From contig CM030731.1 in assembly GCA_018127085.1 (NCBI GenBank), positions 248,001 through 312,000 of the forward strand: 64,000 bases of DNA, given 5' to 3'. Under the pieces are notes generated by a model, which was not told the origin of the DNA, ran no database searches, and saw only the letters and a program-made list of their open reading frames with translations. The stretch comes from Pneumocystis sp. 'macacae'. Taxonomy: Eukaryota > Ascomycota > Pneumocystomycetes > Pneumocystales > Pneumocystaceae. Below, piece after piece: positions 1 through 12,909 of this stretch. Position 1 is the first letter of the stretch. Each line of letters opens with the position of its first letter. The position numbers were made by a program, and so were the translations under genes.

Positions 1-67
1 TTAAGACGATACGTCGGTGACAGTCGTAACCACATTCCTATGAAATAACTGTTTATAACTCCTTAAA

Positions 68-3000
68 ATGCAATATATTTCGAGTAAAAACCATGAAAAA
101 CATCAAGAAAATAAAGATAAAGATGTTCAAGATGGATCTTGGTGGGAGGCAACGAAAATTATTGGTGAAAGAAAGAATGAATACAAAGTTTCATGGGCAG
201 GAATTGATCCGGAAACAGGGAAAACATATAAGCCGTGTTGGGTACGTTTTTTATTCTAGATAATGGAAATTTCTTTTTTATGTCAATTTTAAACTATTAT
301 AGGTACGGAAAAGTGATTGTACTGAAGAATTGTTGAATACATGGATTAAAAACCATAAACAACGTAAGACGAAAAAACCAACAAGTATAGGAAAAAAAAG
401 GATGGTTGACGGTTCGGACGTAAAAAAGCATAAAAAGAAGAAGGAAAGTGGTGATTTTCGTATGTGGTTTTGTATTTTTTGGAATATTTTTTGATCTTTT
501 ATAGACGACAAATGTGGTTCAGATGTTTCTGAAAAAAAACATGAAGATGTATTTAAAAATGAACATAAGGGCTCTTTTCTACAACACTCGTCTGTATGTA
601 TGTTAGATACGATGGATGTACTCGATAGTTTTGATTCATCATTATCTGCAGTAGATTCTCAAAATAGATCTTATCTTAAGCCGTTTGAGTCTTTGGAATA
701 TACACTAGGTTTTTCTGAAATAGAGGATTCATCTGATATCTCCTGCAGAAAGTTTGAGGAACTTAGAACTTTTGATAATACTTTAGGAACTTATCATACC
801 TCACCTATAAAAACAAGGTTCTCTTCTATAAATGTTGATGCAGAAATTAATGAAGGGGCATTGGATACGGAAATAAATGATATTTCAATGAGTCGAATTT
901 TTAATTTTTCAGAGTCTCCAAAAAAATTATTAAATATAGAAAATGATAATGATCATGGTAAATTTCTTGAGGATACTGTTTCTTCAATATATAATATAAC
1001 AAATGATAATAATATTAAGTCGCCTGATTTTCATATGGAGATGCTTTCCAGGCCTGATTCTATATTTACTGCTGATAATAATGTCTCAAATATTTCTGTT
1101 GATAAACAAGATCGAATTGATAAGAATGATAAAGAGGTTAATGTGTTAAAAGAAAGCAAATATGAAAAAGAGAGTTCTTTAAAAAGTGTTTATTACGATA
1201 GCGTTCCTGTAAATTATGATTCTCAGCAATTAAGATCACCTTTGCCTTCTGAAAAAGTATCTACTTGGCTCTCTCATAATGAATCTCTACAGCTTGGAAT
1301 TTTTGATGATTCTCATGCTCAGATATCTACTTCTGCTATAAATACACGTGAAGATATATCATGTTCTATTGAATATAATTGTTCTGATACTTATATTTCT
1401 ACAGAATCTGGATGTTTCTCTGAAATTGAAAAAGATGATGTTTCTGTGAAATCTAAAACAATTGATAGTAAGGTATCGACAAAATCTTATAGTAATGTCT
1501 CTACTGTGTATACATCTGACAGTTTTCTTGCTTCTTTAAGATCAATACAAAATAAGCCTCATGTTTATTTTTTTGGAATTGAAATGAATAAAATGCAGAG
1601 AAAATTATATTTGCAACTGATATTACAGCATAATGATTTGATTCAGGAATTTTCTTCATTGTCAAATCCTGATAAAACACTTATTAAGAAGGTTCATCGA
1701 TTTATAAATATATTGACTATGTTAACTATTCATCCTTATCTTATTTTTAAGTCTAAAATATCAAATGAGGCTTTTAAAAAGATTAAGCTAGACTATTTAA
1801 TACATTTTAGTCCTAAATTTCAATTTCTTGCTTGTTTTTTAGAGAAATCTAAGAATTTAAAACTTCTAATAGGGATTATTTCTGATAGTGAGATATTATT
1901 GGTAATTTTATAATTGCTTATATTAAAAAATTAAGTTTTTAGAGTCTTCTTGAAATATTTTTTCAAAAATTAAATATATCATATTTAAGAATAAATCATT
2001 ATTTTGAAAATATTGATATCAATGAAACTATAAGAGTATTTTTGATTGCGCATGGTAAGGGAAGGGGAAAAAATATTGAGGTATAGTTAAAATTTTAATA
2101 ATAGAAAGTATTAATTTATTTTTAGGTGCATTGTAATCTTATAATTTGTATATATACATCAATACATATATTATCTACACGTAATTTTAGTGATCAGGAT
2201 AATGAAATGAAAAATTATATAATTCCAATTACAGTTAACTCTGTAGAACATATTCAGTTATGTATTAAAGATATTCCTCAAAATTTATATTTTCAAAATG
2301 TTATTAAAGTTACTATATTGCTTCGTAAGTTTGCTGGCATACTACCTAGTAATCAGTTTTTTAGTAATGAATCTGCACAATTGATATATAATTGGATTCA
2401 GGGGGATTGTAAAGATAGATGGATGTTACCAGTCGTATCTGATTTAAGAGAATTGGCTATTACATTAGCTCATAAAGATAGTAGTCTAATACCGAGAATA
2501 CTGTTTAATAATTTAATTGAGCTAGAGGAAAAAATATTTCAGCACGATAATTATTCATACAATGAATTATGTCAAGAAACGCAAAAAACCCCTAGTATAG
2601 CAACTAGAAGTGATTTATTTGATAATGATGATAAGAAAGATTTTGAAGATCTTTTTGATCAATTTGAACTATCTCATTTACAACCAAATGTCTATAATTC
2701 TATTGTCAATGATCACTCGAATTATTTAATTTTAAACCTTGAGGTTCAAAAGCCATATTTAAATAATAATGAAATTTCCAGTGATGTTAAAACTGAACAG
2801 GTAAATTTATTAATCCTTTATTTTTTTATTTTGATTAAAAATAGGAGCTTATGAATATAGAAATAAACAATTTAAAAAAATATATTTGTAAAATTCAAGA
2901 TAAATTAAAAAATACTGAAAATGAGCTTTCGAGTTTTAAAATTGCATGTGATCGTTTACAAACACGATATGAAGAAATGCAAGAACAATATAGAAATTTG

Positions 3001-3654
3001 AAACTAGAATATGAAGATACTGTTAATGCAAAAGATAGATTACAAAAACGCTTAAACGATCTTCAAGAAGATTATATACGTATTAAAGAAGATAATAATT
3101 CATATTTTCACGCACAAAAATCAAAAGATATATCTTTTAATCTTGAAAAGCAAGAAAAAATATCTACCGATATTATATATAATTCAGGGAAAGAATATTT
3201 TGAAGAAAATTTGCATCTTAAAAAAATCATTGAAAACAAAACATCTGATTTTGAGTTTTTACGTCTACAATATCAAGAAGCATCTTCATCAGCAGTGAAA
3301 CTTGCTAATGAAGTTAAAGAATTAGAATGTGAGAATATTCGTTTAAAAAATAAAGTTGAAAGTGAAACAATACGATTAAAAGAAATGATGATACAATTAT
3401 TGGAAAAAAATATGAACAAAAGAATCGAAGAACTAGAAGCTCAGAATTTGCTGTATTTGAAACAATTGAAGTTGAAGGTAAAAAATGATTCAATCAAGTT
3501 GTCTTCTCGTGAGAGTTTTCCTGTATTTGATACTTTTTCTGATATTAAAACGGTTTCTCGTGAATGTTTAGGTAAAAATTTGAGTCATCAAAACTCAGAA
3601 GATTCAAATGAACATTTGATATCTGAAACTATTATGAATGTTAGTGAATTTTAA
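68..3654 (+). CDS. Chromodomain protein with HDA1-complex subunit 2/3 (HDA2-3) domain and C-terminal coiled coil
   Basis: The first exon (from ATG 68) and the second exon, after an intron at about 243-301, encode a fungal-type chromodomain: WWEATKIIGERKNEYKVSWAG, then DPETGKTYKPCW and, after the splice, VRKSDCTEELLNTWIK. A Lys-rich linker and a long Ser/Asp-rich region (600-1550) follow. From about 1560 comes a block starting VYFFGIEMNKMQRKLYLQ that resembles the degenerate SNF2-like fold of class II HDAC complex subunits 2 and 3. It continues across introns near 1900 and 2080-2125. The last exon (2850-3654) is a long Gln/Glu/Lys coiled coil, as expected for HDA2/HDA3 dimerisation. Known of the family: Hda2/Hda3 hold the Hda1 deacetylase on chromatin. 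Inferred: this subunit also reads methylated histone H3 through its own chromodomain. Domain assignment is from motif memory, not a search. Confidence 0.7.
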
Positions 3655-4027
3655 TATTCAAATGCTTTTAGTTCTTGTTTGAATTTTTTAGAAATATTTT
3701 ATAAATTTATGTTTTCATAACTTAATTTTTAATTATTTTATAATTTTCTTTAAAATTATTTGACTTGTGCATAAAACTGGATTTCATAAATTTTTATGAA
3801 ATGAGTTTATAGAAAAAACTATAGTTTATAAAATAAAAAATAATGATTTAATAGATATTTTTAAACTTAATAGTTTGATTTTAGAAAAAAATAAATGCAT
3901 CTTAAAAATATTTTACTTAGAATAATTTAATTTTTAAATAGAAATATATTTAGAAATATACTTTTTATATATATATAAATTAAACATATAATATTATGTT
4001 AAATAAAACAATATAGTTTGTTTTTTT
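3655..4027. other. AT-rich convergent spacer
   Basis: About 370 bp between the convergent HDA-like and ULP2-like genes. It is A/T homopolymer-rich with short tatatata runs near 3968. I see no coding frame or RNA gene; it presumably carries both 3' ends. Confidence 0.6.
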
Positions 4028-7000
4028 CTAAAAATACATGATTAGTTCGTCACTGTCATTATCATCGTCCATATTATTTTCTTTATTTATGTATATATTA
4101 TTTTTATCGCGTTCTGATATAAAGGATTCATTTTGTAAATGTTCTATTAATAAACGAAGTTTACTTCGAAGTGAAGATATTTTTTCTTGTCCCCAAAGAT
4201 CTTCGTCAGAAGAAATAGATGTTTCATTATAATGATTTAAAATAAATGGCAAAACTTTGTCTGGATCATTTAAAAACTGTTCTACATAATGAAGCAAAAA
4301 CACTCCACAGTCACAATAATTACTTTGTTGAGGAACTTTTGCATGAATTCCTGCTATGTCGGCTCTATTTAATTCTAAATCTTGTTTATCTTTAGCTTCT
4401 TCATAAAGATAATCGCGCAAATTTCTTAATGTTATGTTATGTTGCCCCCCTAAAGAATCGAAAATAATAATAACAGGTTTTCTTATAGATATATCTTTTT
4501 TTTTTGAAAATATTGGTGAATATGATTTTTCTTTATATTCTTGATCATTTTTTTTTTTAGTAAATATATTTTCAGGAAGTTTTGATAATTCAGAGTTTTC
4601 TAGAAAGTTTTCTATAATATTTTCTTGATTTTTTATAACACTTTTATATTTAGTTTTTTTTTCGTTTATCTTAGTGTCTTTGAAATTTAAAAAATTATTA
4701 TAAATATTACAATTTTCATTATTTTGACTAAATGATAAATTGGTAAATGCTTTTTTTTCCTGTGAAAAAAAGGGGGATATTTTTTCGTCAGAAGATGATT
4801 GTATATTTTTATCAATATCGTGTACGATTGGTTTACATGGTACTGTATCTAAATTACATATTATTGCTACATACCAATGAAGGCTTATTTTTGTTAATAT
4901 AAAGACAAAAATTATATTTATTCAGACCTTTCATTTACAGGAACAACAACATATTTTTTAGTAAAAAGATTGATTTTAGTTTTACTTGTCCATTTTTTAA
5001 CATTTTGATATCCTCCTTTTTTTCTATTTAATAAAGTATATTAATAATTTCTAAAACAATATAAAAAATAAAAATACCCAGAACGATCTTTATCAATAAG
5101 TCTTTTGTAAAAAAATGTATTAAATATATATGACTCTTCTATTTTAGATGGATTATTTTGCAAAAGTTTATTTTGAATATACCTAAACACAAATTAAAAA
5201 ATTAAGTTAAGTCATATAAATTACTTCAAATAAAAGTCTATTATTGTATCATTCAAAAATTCTCCATCATTTAAACGTTCTATATCATCATCGTAGATGA
5301 CAACGGGAGGATAAATTAATCTTCTGATTAATATAAATATTTTTGTATTTTTATAAAAAAAAACATACGGTTCATTTTTATTATTAATTTTTTTATCTTT
5401 TGTAAATGAATATGAACAAGCTTTAAAATTTGTTTGAGATAGTGTCCCGGTTGGTTTTAAGTCTAAATGAGTCGATATTTTGGCATCAGTGTTAACTTTT
5501 TCTGATTTTATTGAATAATCAGAAAGATTTGTTTTTTTAGAAGGGTTAATTGATTTCTTAAGTGATAGTATTTTTTGAGCTTGGTTAGGGGTTAGTCTAA
5601 AAAAGATGGAAGTTAAATTTAATTTTAAAAAATAAGAAAAATATACTCAATAAGGTCTACTTCAGGACATGAATATTGAAGAATTTTTAAGGATTTTAAT
5701 TTTAAAGTGGTAGCTATTTGAATGAGATATTCTGTTCCTGGACCGTTTAATTTTGCTAGAGACAATATTTAAAAATAAGTTATACTTATAAATAAAGTTA
5801 CCATTTCTACTTTTCAACTTAATATAAAGTAAACCATACTGATCAAATTCATACTTTGAAAATTAAAAAACTAACTTATGCAAGTAATTAAAACTTACTG
5901 CTATATTTCGGATTTCATTTGCATTATAATTATGTTGTGGTAATAATTCTCCATTTTTTTGTAACGCAAAACCTTTTTTTGAAAGCATTAATTGCATATT
6001 CGTTGAATCCTCTATAAATTTTCCAGTCCACCAGTTTTTTATATCAAGAATACGAATATTGTTATCTTTTTCGTTTTTCTTTTTGATATTGTTAAAAAGT
6101 GAAATTTTTGGATCTTTTGTAAATTTCGATTTTTCAATTGTATCAATCATTGTATTTATTTCTTCACAATCTTGGCTTCTTGTATCTATTGAGAAGTCTG
6201 GACTGGACGATTGACTTTGTAATAATTTTGGACTGCTAGTATGAAGCAAATGGTTTGGTTTGGCACCAGATGATAGATCTGAATCGTCAATATTATCGTG
6301 TTTTGGTGTACGAAGACTAAATTCTTCTCGATAGTTGTTATTTAAGATATCTATTTTTTATATGTTATTTTTTTGTTTAAGAAAAATAGAAATATTAAAA
6401 ACTTGAGATACATTTTTCTGGAGAAGAAACATGAAAAACATCTTTAGATATAGGCTTTTTTGAAAGATTATGGAATGGAGACAATGATTTAGAGAAATGT
6501 GTTTTCTGTGTGCTCGAGTTATCTTAGAACACTTTTAGCTATTTTTATTAAACTTAAAATGTACTCACTTTTTTCTGGACTATAAGGATAAAGGGTAGAT
6601 AATTTGAATTCATTTAAACCTCTTCTCCTTTTTCCATATGTTTGTTTTGCTTTTCCAGGAGAAACAAATGAATTGTATGGAGAATATGGACTTGAAAATC
6701 GATAACGATGAAATGACATTTTTCCATAACAATAATCAGTTGTATTTTTGTATGCCTAAATATAGTCTGTTCTCATTTAAAACATAGATAATTCACTACA
6801 TACTGTTTTTGTAGGTAGCTGAATAGGCGTTGCATGCGTAGGTAAGCTTGATATAGTTAAAAAAGTATTTTTAATATTGTCTAAGCGCACCTTTTTTTAT
6901 AATGGATACTTGGAGGTAGAAGATTGTGGTATGCTTTATGTTTTTCTGGAGATATCCAATCATTATGTGTCTGTTGTTCTTCTGGAATTTTTACCTAAAT

Positions 7001-7083
7001 AAACGTTAATTTAGCTCAAAGATAATTCGTTTTTTTGGAAAAAAACGTACAAGAATTACTCCATCTTGTAATGGAGAGCTCAT
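4028..7083 (-). CDS. ULP2: SUMO-specific cysteine protease, Ulp2/SENP6-7 type (C48)
   Basis: This is a multi-exon gene. The start at 7083 (MSSPLQDGV) is followed by several short exons of a disordered N-terminus (for example 6519-6719, rich in Ser/Pro/Tyr). The C48 peptidase core follows: ERLNDGEFLNDTIIDFYLK near 5250, KTKINLFTKKYVVVPVNE near 4950, the catalytic His in ISLHWYVAIICN near 4880, the catalytic Asp in KPVIIIFDSLGG near 4470, and the Gln/Cys pair in PQQSNYCDCGVFLLHYVEQF near 4300. About 120 polar residues separate the His and Asp motifs. Such an insertion is typical of the Ulp2/SENP6-7 branch rather than Ulp1. The enzyme would remove SUMO, especially poly-SUMO chains, in the nucleus. 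The N-terminal exon chain (5860-7083) is assembled by eye and its junctions are approximate. Confidence 0.8.
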
Positions 7084-7736
7084 TTTGCTGATCTTATATT
7101 TATTGTTATTTGCTTCTGTTTTTTCTTATTTTTTATATCATGTTATTTTGTGGTCGTCCGATGACTTGAGTCCGGGAGATAGGCATTGATTGAGATTTGC
7201 TTCTGCGTAACAAAGTATTTGTAACTTAGAGAAATAGTATATATTATATCTATATAGTATGTATGTTTCATTTTATATAAGTTTTTATCATTTGTACTAC
7301 TTTTTGAATATATTATACATTTATCTTAGATCTACTTATGCATATAGTGTATATATTAGTATTTATATGTATTCAGTAAATAGAAAGTGTAAAGTCAATG
7401 TTAATAGAGCTTGATATATATATATAATATAGGTATTTTAGTTTATTGGCACATGAAAAATAGAGTGCATATAATATGACATGTTTATAAATTCTATTTA
7501 TTGATATATACATTCTATTATAGGTATAGATATTTTGTATATAATTATATAGTATTTTAATTGAGAAATTATTTTTATGATTTTATCTATTTCTCATATT
7601 TATATGTAAATTAATGATTCTTTTGTATTCTTATAGTTTATTAGAAGGTTTTATATAGTTATGTAAATTAATAATATAATGTTGAAGGTTCGTTGATTAT
7701 TTATATTTACTTTTGACGTTTTATATGTATCTCTGT
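7084..7736. other. AT-rich spacer upstream of the ULP2-like gene
   Basis: About 650 bp with frequent TATA/TATATATA runs. No coding frame of interest. A slightly more GC patch at 7150-7210 sits just upstream of the ULP2 start, but I could not match it to an RNA gene or a known site. Confidence 0.5.
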
Positions 7737-10288
7737 TTAAGAGTCAGGTTGTAGAAAGCCTCTAGCAATTGTTTTAGTTATTTGTAGTCTTACTAATTCC
7801 AATACATTTTTTTCATTCATTTCTTTTTTTATTTTTGTTCTCCAATTTTCTGGCATTTTTAATGTTTTCGATTTTTCTATATATGATTCAGTATATCTTG
7901 CTTTTTCGAACAGTTGAATGTAATCGTCTTTGAATGTTATGGATTGGAACTCTTCAATTGCAGCTGTACAGTCAAAAATATCTCTCATTGTGAATGCTCT
8001 TGGTAATGAGTCTAATTTTGTAAATATAGAATAATCATAATTACGATCTTTTACCATCTAAAAAATATAACATTTCTGCTAATAATAATAACATGTATTT
8101 TCTTGGAATGTCCACTGCTTTAATTAAACTAGCTAAGTAGTGTGCTGCTGCACAGCGTTTTCCTTTGATTTTTAGTTGATAAAAGATATTTAAGGTTGCA
8201 TATGGAGCTAAAAGTGATGCAATGTTGCGAGATGAAGACGAATAAGGTGATGTTAGAAAGTTTTCCATTAATTTGTCGACATCAACGGGATAACCTTGTA
8301 CTAAAGACGTTTCAAATAAAAACCAATTAATTTTATCTATTTGATGAACATTATTTACTCGATCATAAAGTAGGACAGCTGAACCCAATTGTTTTTTTCG
8401 TTCAAGCTCTTTTGCCCATATCTAACTGACATAAGATTCATTATATTAGAAACTGTTATAATACCGACGCAATAATACATGCTTCCTCATTAAGAGAAAA
8501 TTGATCGCATAAAGTTAAAACTTCTTCAGTTCGTTCATTAGATATTAGAGGTATTCGAGGCAAAACCTGGTTTAATTAGATTTTAAAATAAAGTAAAACT
8601 ATATTTTACAGCTTTAATTCTTTCAATGCCTATCTCCTGTACTGTTTTCCAATAAACTAAGGCAATTTCCCATGTGTTAGAATTCGTTATTAATTGATCA
8701 GCATAGCTTAATACCAGATAATCACGTAAACTTAAAGGATATCTATTTTTTAATAAAATATTTAAAAAAATAAGATGAATACTCATTAGTTTGAAATTCT
8801 TCTAAAATTCCTGATTTTAATAATAAATCAGATACATGAGCTGCAAGACCGTTTTGTATTTGAATAGCTTGGATCATTGCCTGCATATTGTAAAATACGT
8901 AGTATATTTAAGAAACACCGTTTACCTTAGGGATATTACCGGAAAATAAAGCAGCACAAGCACTTTCAATTGGTAGTGTTTCATCAACTGTAAATGAATC
9001 TTCTCCATTGATAACCGAATTGTAAATGTTATGTATATCTTTTATTGTTCTGCAATTTAAAGGATCATTTAATAAAATTAATGCGCCTAGACATTCTTGC
9101 CATGTATCTGACTCACGAAATATAGCATCTCTATCTCCAGAAATAATCTCAAAAAGATATCTAAAGGCGGAAGAAATTTCAAGATTATTTAGTCTTAATG
9201 TTCTAATAGAATTTCTAATGTTATTGTTATATTATTTCATCAATAAAAACATATATACATTACTTTTCCTCTCCAATGTCTCCATTTTAAAATATTTTCA
9301 TTTTTAAATGGAACTTTGTGACTCGGAAATGTTTCTAATATGTCAATTGTTACATCAATAACCTCTGAAACTTTAGGTTCTATCGATTCGATGCCACTTT
9401 GTTGTAAACATGAAATTACTTGTTTAAAAAGTCCCCTCAATGCAGCTCTAGCATATAAAATAATGAAAAAACAAATGCAAAAACTTACTTATGAAGATAC
9501 GACCAAAATCCTGGATGAAGACATGGAACTCTTGATGCCATTATTGCTAAACCGTCTTCTTGTAATGGTTGTGGATCGGAACGATTTACCCATTCCATGA
9601 TTGTTTCAGAATAACTCTTATCATCTTCTTTTAGGTACAACATTTCTACACAATGCAGTAATGTATAACTATCAATTAGTGTTATTAATACATCTTGATC
9701 TACATCTTCGTCCTATAACATTGAATCAGAAAAACAATAATAAATAAATTTGATTACATTTTTATAATCATTAATAGCTTCTTCAGTTGCAATTCTGTAT
9801 GATTTACATATTCTATTAAGGAAAGATGGGACGAGTGATTGTCCTGGTGTTAATGGTATTTCTTTTGGGTCAAAAAATTTTAATTTGAGATTTTCATAAA
9901 GCGCTTGTAGTTCTTCAAAGTAACTTTTTGATTTAACTGCAAGCTATCTTTCGTCAGTTTTTATTTTTTTTTCCAAAAGTCATTTTTTCACTTTGATTTG
10001 ACATGGATTTAGAAAAAACGATGGTGTATGAAGGCTATATAAGACCGATTCTTCTGGAGAAAATGTGCATACTTCTTTCTTCAGTTTTTTTGAGTTTCTA
10101 TATATATTTGTTCCTGAAATCCATGAAATAGATATGTTTAGTAAAGGATGAATAACTGCTTTTAATGTTCTTTGCTGGTCTCTCCATTCTTTTAGTTTCC
10201 CTGACTCAATTGGTGCATTAGGTGAAATGATATCTATCAGATTATTTGATTCATCTTGTTCTTCATATGACGTATCTTGTAAATCCAT
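7737..10288 (-). CDS. NUP85: Nucleoporin Nup85 (Y-complex scaffold)
   Basis: The ATG at 10288 starts MDLQDTSYEEQDESNN; in-frame codons upstream of it are not ATG. About seven exons follow. The conserved alpha-helical body includes SRLNNLEISSAF-type helices near 9200, the block RYPLSLRDYLVLSYADQLIT near 8720, and a C-terminal part (8041-8388 and 7737-8057) with YRVNNVHQI-like and SSSRNIASLLAPYATLNIFY segments. These match the Nup85/Nup75 family, which packs against Seh1 in the Nup84/Nup107 Y-complex that coats the nuclear pore. The protein is wholly helical with no membrane segment. The gene is divergent from the PPR gene, with under 200 bp between start codons, so they probably share a promoter region. 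The family call rests on remembered motifs. Confidence 0.72.
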
Positions 10289-10466
10289 TGACAAATTCTG
10301 ATAAATATTTTTTCGATGTTAGCTGATCGTAAATTTGGTGTTAAGTTTTTCAAAAAAAAATATATTATGCTTCTTTTCTATAGAAACAGTTACTTTCTTT
10401 AAAAGAAAAAAAGTTGGATTCACTGTTTTCTTTTTGAAGTTTTGTTATTTGTTTTTTAGTGCTGAA

Positions 10467-12036
10467 ATGCGATCTATGAACAAGTTTTTAGCATTACAAT
10501 CTACTTTATTTTCGCCTTTTTCCAGTAGTTATTTTTTTTTTTCTAGAGTTTCTGCATTTTATAAGCTAGATTCGTCTTTAATTCGAAGTTTTAGTGGTTT
10601 ATTGGCTTGTTTTAGAAAAGAATTGAATGAAAAATGTATAATTTCTGATGCTATGGTAAAAGAATCTTTTAATGAGAAAGTAGGTTATAGATGCTACAAA
10701 AAATAGAAAAACTGACTTTAAAAAGCGAAATTCGTTTCAATATAAGATTTTTTGTCGTGATTTGGAAGCGGCACTTCAATCATATGTTGAATTAAGTGAA
10801 ACAGGATGTCTTACGGGTTATGATGTTTCAAAATTGATTGCATTGATCGATTATCGTATAAAAATAACACATGCTAGCATTGATGATTCTTATACGAAGT
10901 TGCTTTTATCGCATTTGGAAAAACTGTTAAATGATGTTTATTCTCGTTGTACTCCTGGACATCCAATGATATGGGTAAACGCGATTAATATTTACATTAA
11001 TTTAGGGCTTTATGAAGTGGGAAAAGAAATGTGGGGCTACGTAAAGTCAAAATATCTTTATGATTTGTCTTCTTTTGATTCTCGAGTTTACGGTGCAGCG
11101 ATTAAATTACATGCTTTTATGGGTGCTTCTTTAGATTGTGAAACATTATTTCAAGAAGCTATACGTTCTCAGGATATGAAAGAATCTTTGTCTCTATATG
11201 AAGGGATTATTATGGCTCGTATTCAAAATAATGACATGAAACAAGCACTTAAAGCGTTATGTGAATGTATAGATAAATTTAAAGATATTATTAAGCCAAA
11301 ATTTTTTGATTCTTTAATTTATTTTGCTATTAATAAAGGGATTTCTAAATCTATTGTTGAAATTGTTTTTCATTTTTTAGATCTTAATTATTTGCCATCT
11401 CCTGAAGCACTTACTAGACTTTTTAAACAAATATGGAAACATGATCAGGATTTAGCGACTATTTTGAAAATATTTACAAAACATACTCAGGTAGCAAATC
11501 GTATTTATATAGAACACATTAATTTTGTTTTAATTACATTATTTAAATTAACAAACAAAAATGATCAGAATGATATAAAAAATACCATTGATAAAGTTAA
11601 TAATCTTTTGCGTTTAGCACATAAGGCAAAAATTTCATCCAATGTTTCAACATTTAATACTCTTATTACTGGATACACATTTTTGGAACAGTTTGATCTT
11701 GTTGAAAAAGTAGTACAAGAAATGAAACGTCTTGGTATTTCTGAGAATGAAATTACTTTAAGAATTCTTTTGAAAGCATATGGTAAAAAAGGGAGTAGTT
11801 TAGAAGAAATAAACTCTATATGGAAAAGAATAGTTAAATTATCATTAGAAAATCCCGGAGGGATTATTCAGGAAAGGAATTGGTTCATGCTTTTGAAGAC
11901 TTTGACTCTTTATGGAAAAGAAGGTGCAGATTTTATGGTTTTACTTTTGAAAGAATATAGATTACAAATAGAAGATACTATTTTTAAGATAATATATCAA
12001 GAAATCTCATGTTTCAATAAACATTTTGATATTTAA
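10467..12036 (+). CDS. Mitochondrial pentatricopeptide-repeat (PPR) protein
   Basis: Two exons joined in phase 0 across a 67-nt intron (10680-10746, GTAGGT...AAG). The first ATG in the open frame is 10467 and gives a Ser/Phe/Arg-rich N-terminus (MRSMNKFLALQSTLF) that looks like a mitochondrial presequence. The long second exon contains helical-pair repeats of about 35 residues, such as VSTFNTLITGYTFLEQFDLV followed by EKVVQEMKRLGISENEITLR, the classic PPR signature. Proteins of this class bind organellar RNA and act in processing, stability or translation of mitochondrial transcripts. I cannot say which transcript. It could be a functional counterpart of fission yeast Ppr/Dmr1 proteins, but repeat-level similarity is not enough to assign orthology. 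Confidence 0.8.
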
Positions 12037-12210
12037 TATATATATATGAATCTTCTAATGCTTTTATTTATTTCCTAAAATATAAACCGTTTTCAGATGG
12101 TTTATATTAATATATTACTTTATCTTTTATTTAAATTATTTTCAAATTTAATATTTTAATTTGTATTATGTTCGATCTTTTTGTAAATCAGTTTTAAAAA
12201 AATCAATAGA

Positions 12211-12686
12211 ATGTTAATTAAAGTTAAAGTTTCTAACTCTTTTTTAATTTTTTTTATCTTTTTTATTAATCTTTTATAGACATTGACTGGAAAAGAAGTA
12301 TTTTACTATGTTTTTTGAATCATTATTTAATGTTATAGATTGAATTAGATATTGATCCTTCAGATAAAGTAAAATATACATATTTTTATTTATATATTTA
12401 TTATTAAGGTTTTCCGTATTAAAGAAAGAATGGAAGAAAAAGAGGGCATTCCTCCTATACAACAACGACTTATTTTTGGTGGCAAACAAATGTAATTTTT
12501 TTGTAATTTAATTGCATAGGAAGAGTATTGATAGTCTATTTAGGTTGGATGAACGAACAGCATCTGAGTATAATCTGGAAGGAGGTAGTGTATTACATCT
12601 TGGTAAGTGAATAGATGTTTTTTAAAAAAAAATTTATTTTCCAAGTACTTGCATTAAGAGGAGGATATGGTTTATTAAAAGATTAG
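12211..12686 (+). CDS. NEDD8: NEDD8/Rub1 ubiquitin-like modifier
   Basis: Six exons can be placed exactly: 12211-12228, 12280-12297, 12339-12368, 12409-12491, 12544-12602 and 12646-12686. All five introns are GT-AG. The joined product begins MLIKVKTLTGKEIELDID, continues through [19 protein letters not shown], and ends [13 protein letters not shown], so a short C-terminal tail after the Gly-Gly must be removed before conjugation. Several positions, including MLIKVK and [12 protein letters not shown], favour NEDD8 over ubiquitin. NEDD8 is attached to cullins to activate SCF-type ubiquitin ligases. The first three exons are micro-exons of 18, 18 and 30 nt. It lies tail to tail with the glycosylase gene, 220 bp apart. 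Confidence 0.95.
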
Positions 12687-12909
12687 ATGAATACTTATAT
12701 TTTAATAATTTCCGGAAAATGTTGCTTTTATTTATTTAGTTTTTATGATAGTTCATGTATATCAATGTCGTTTATCTTTTATAATTGCATGTGTTGTAGC
12801 AAGGTTTGTTTGGGTATCAAATACGTAAATTGAGCAGGCATATTATTAGTTCCTAGAATTCAAACATTTTTAATATTTTATAATCCTTATTTAATATCAT
12901 TAGATTATA

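Noticed and set aside
7140..7215. snoRNA-like patch (GATGAC with GC-moderate context)
   Set aside because: No convincing C/D or H/ACA box pair or closing stem could be seen.
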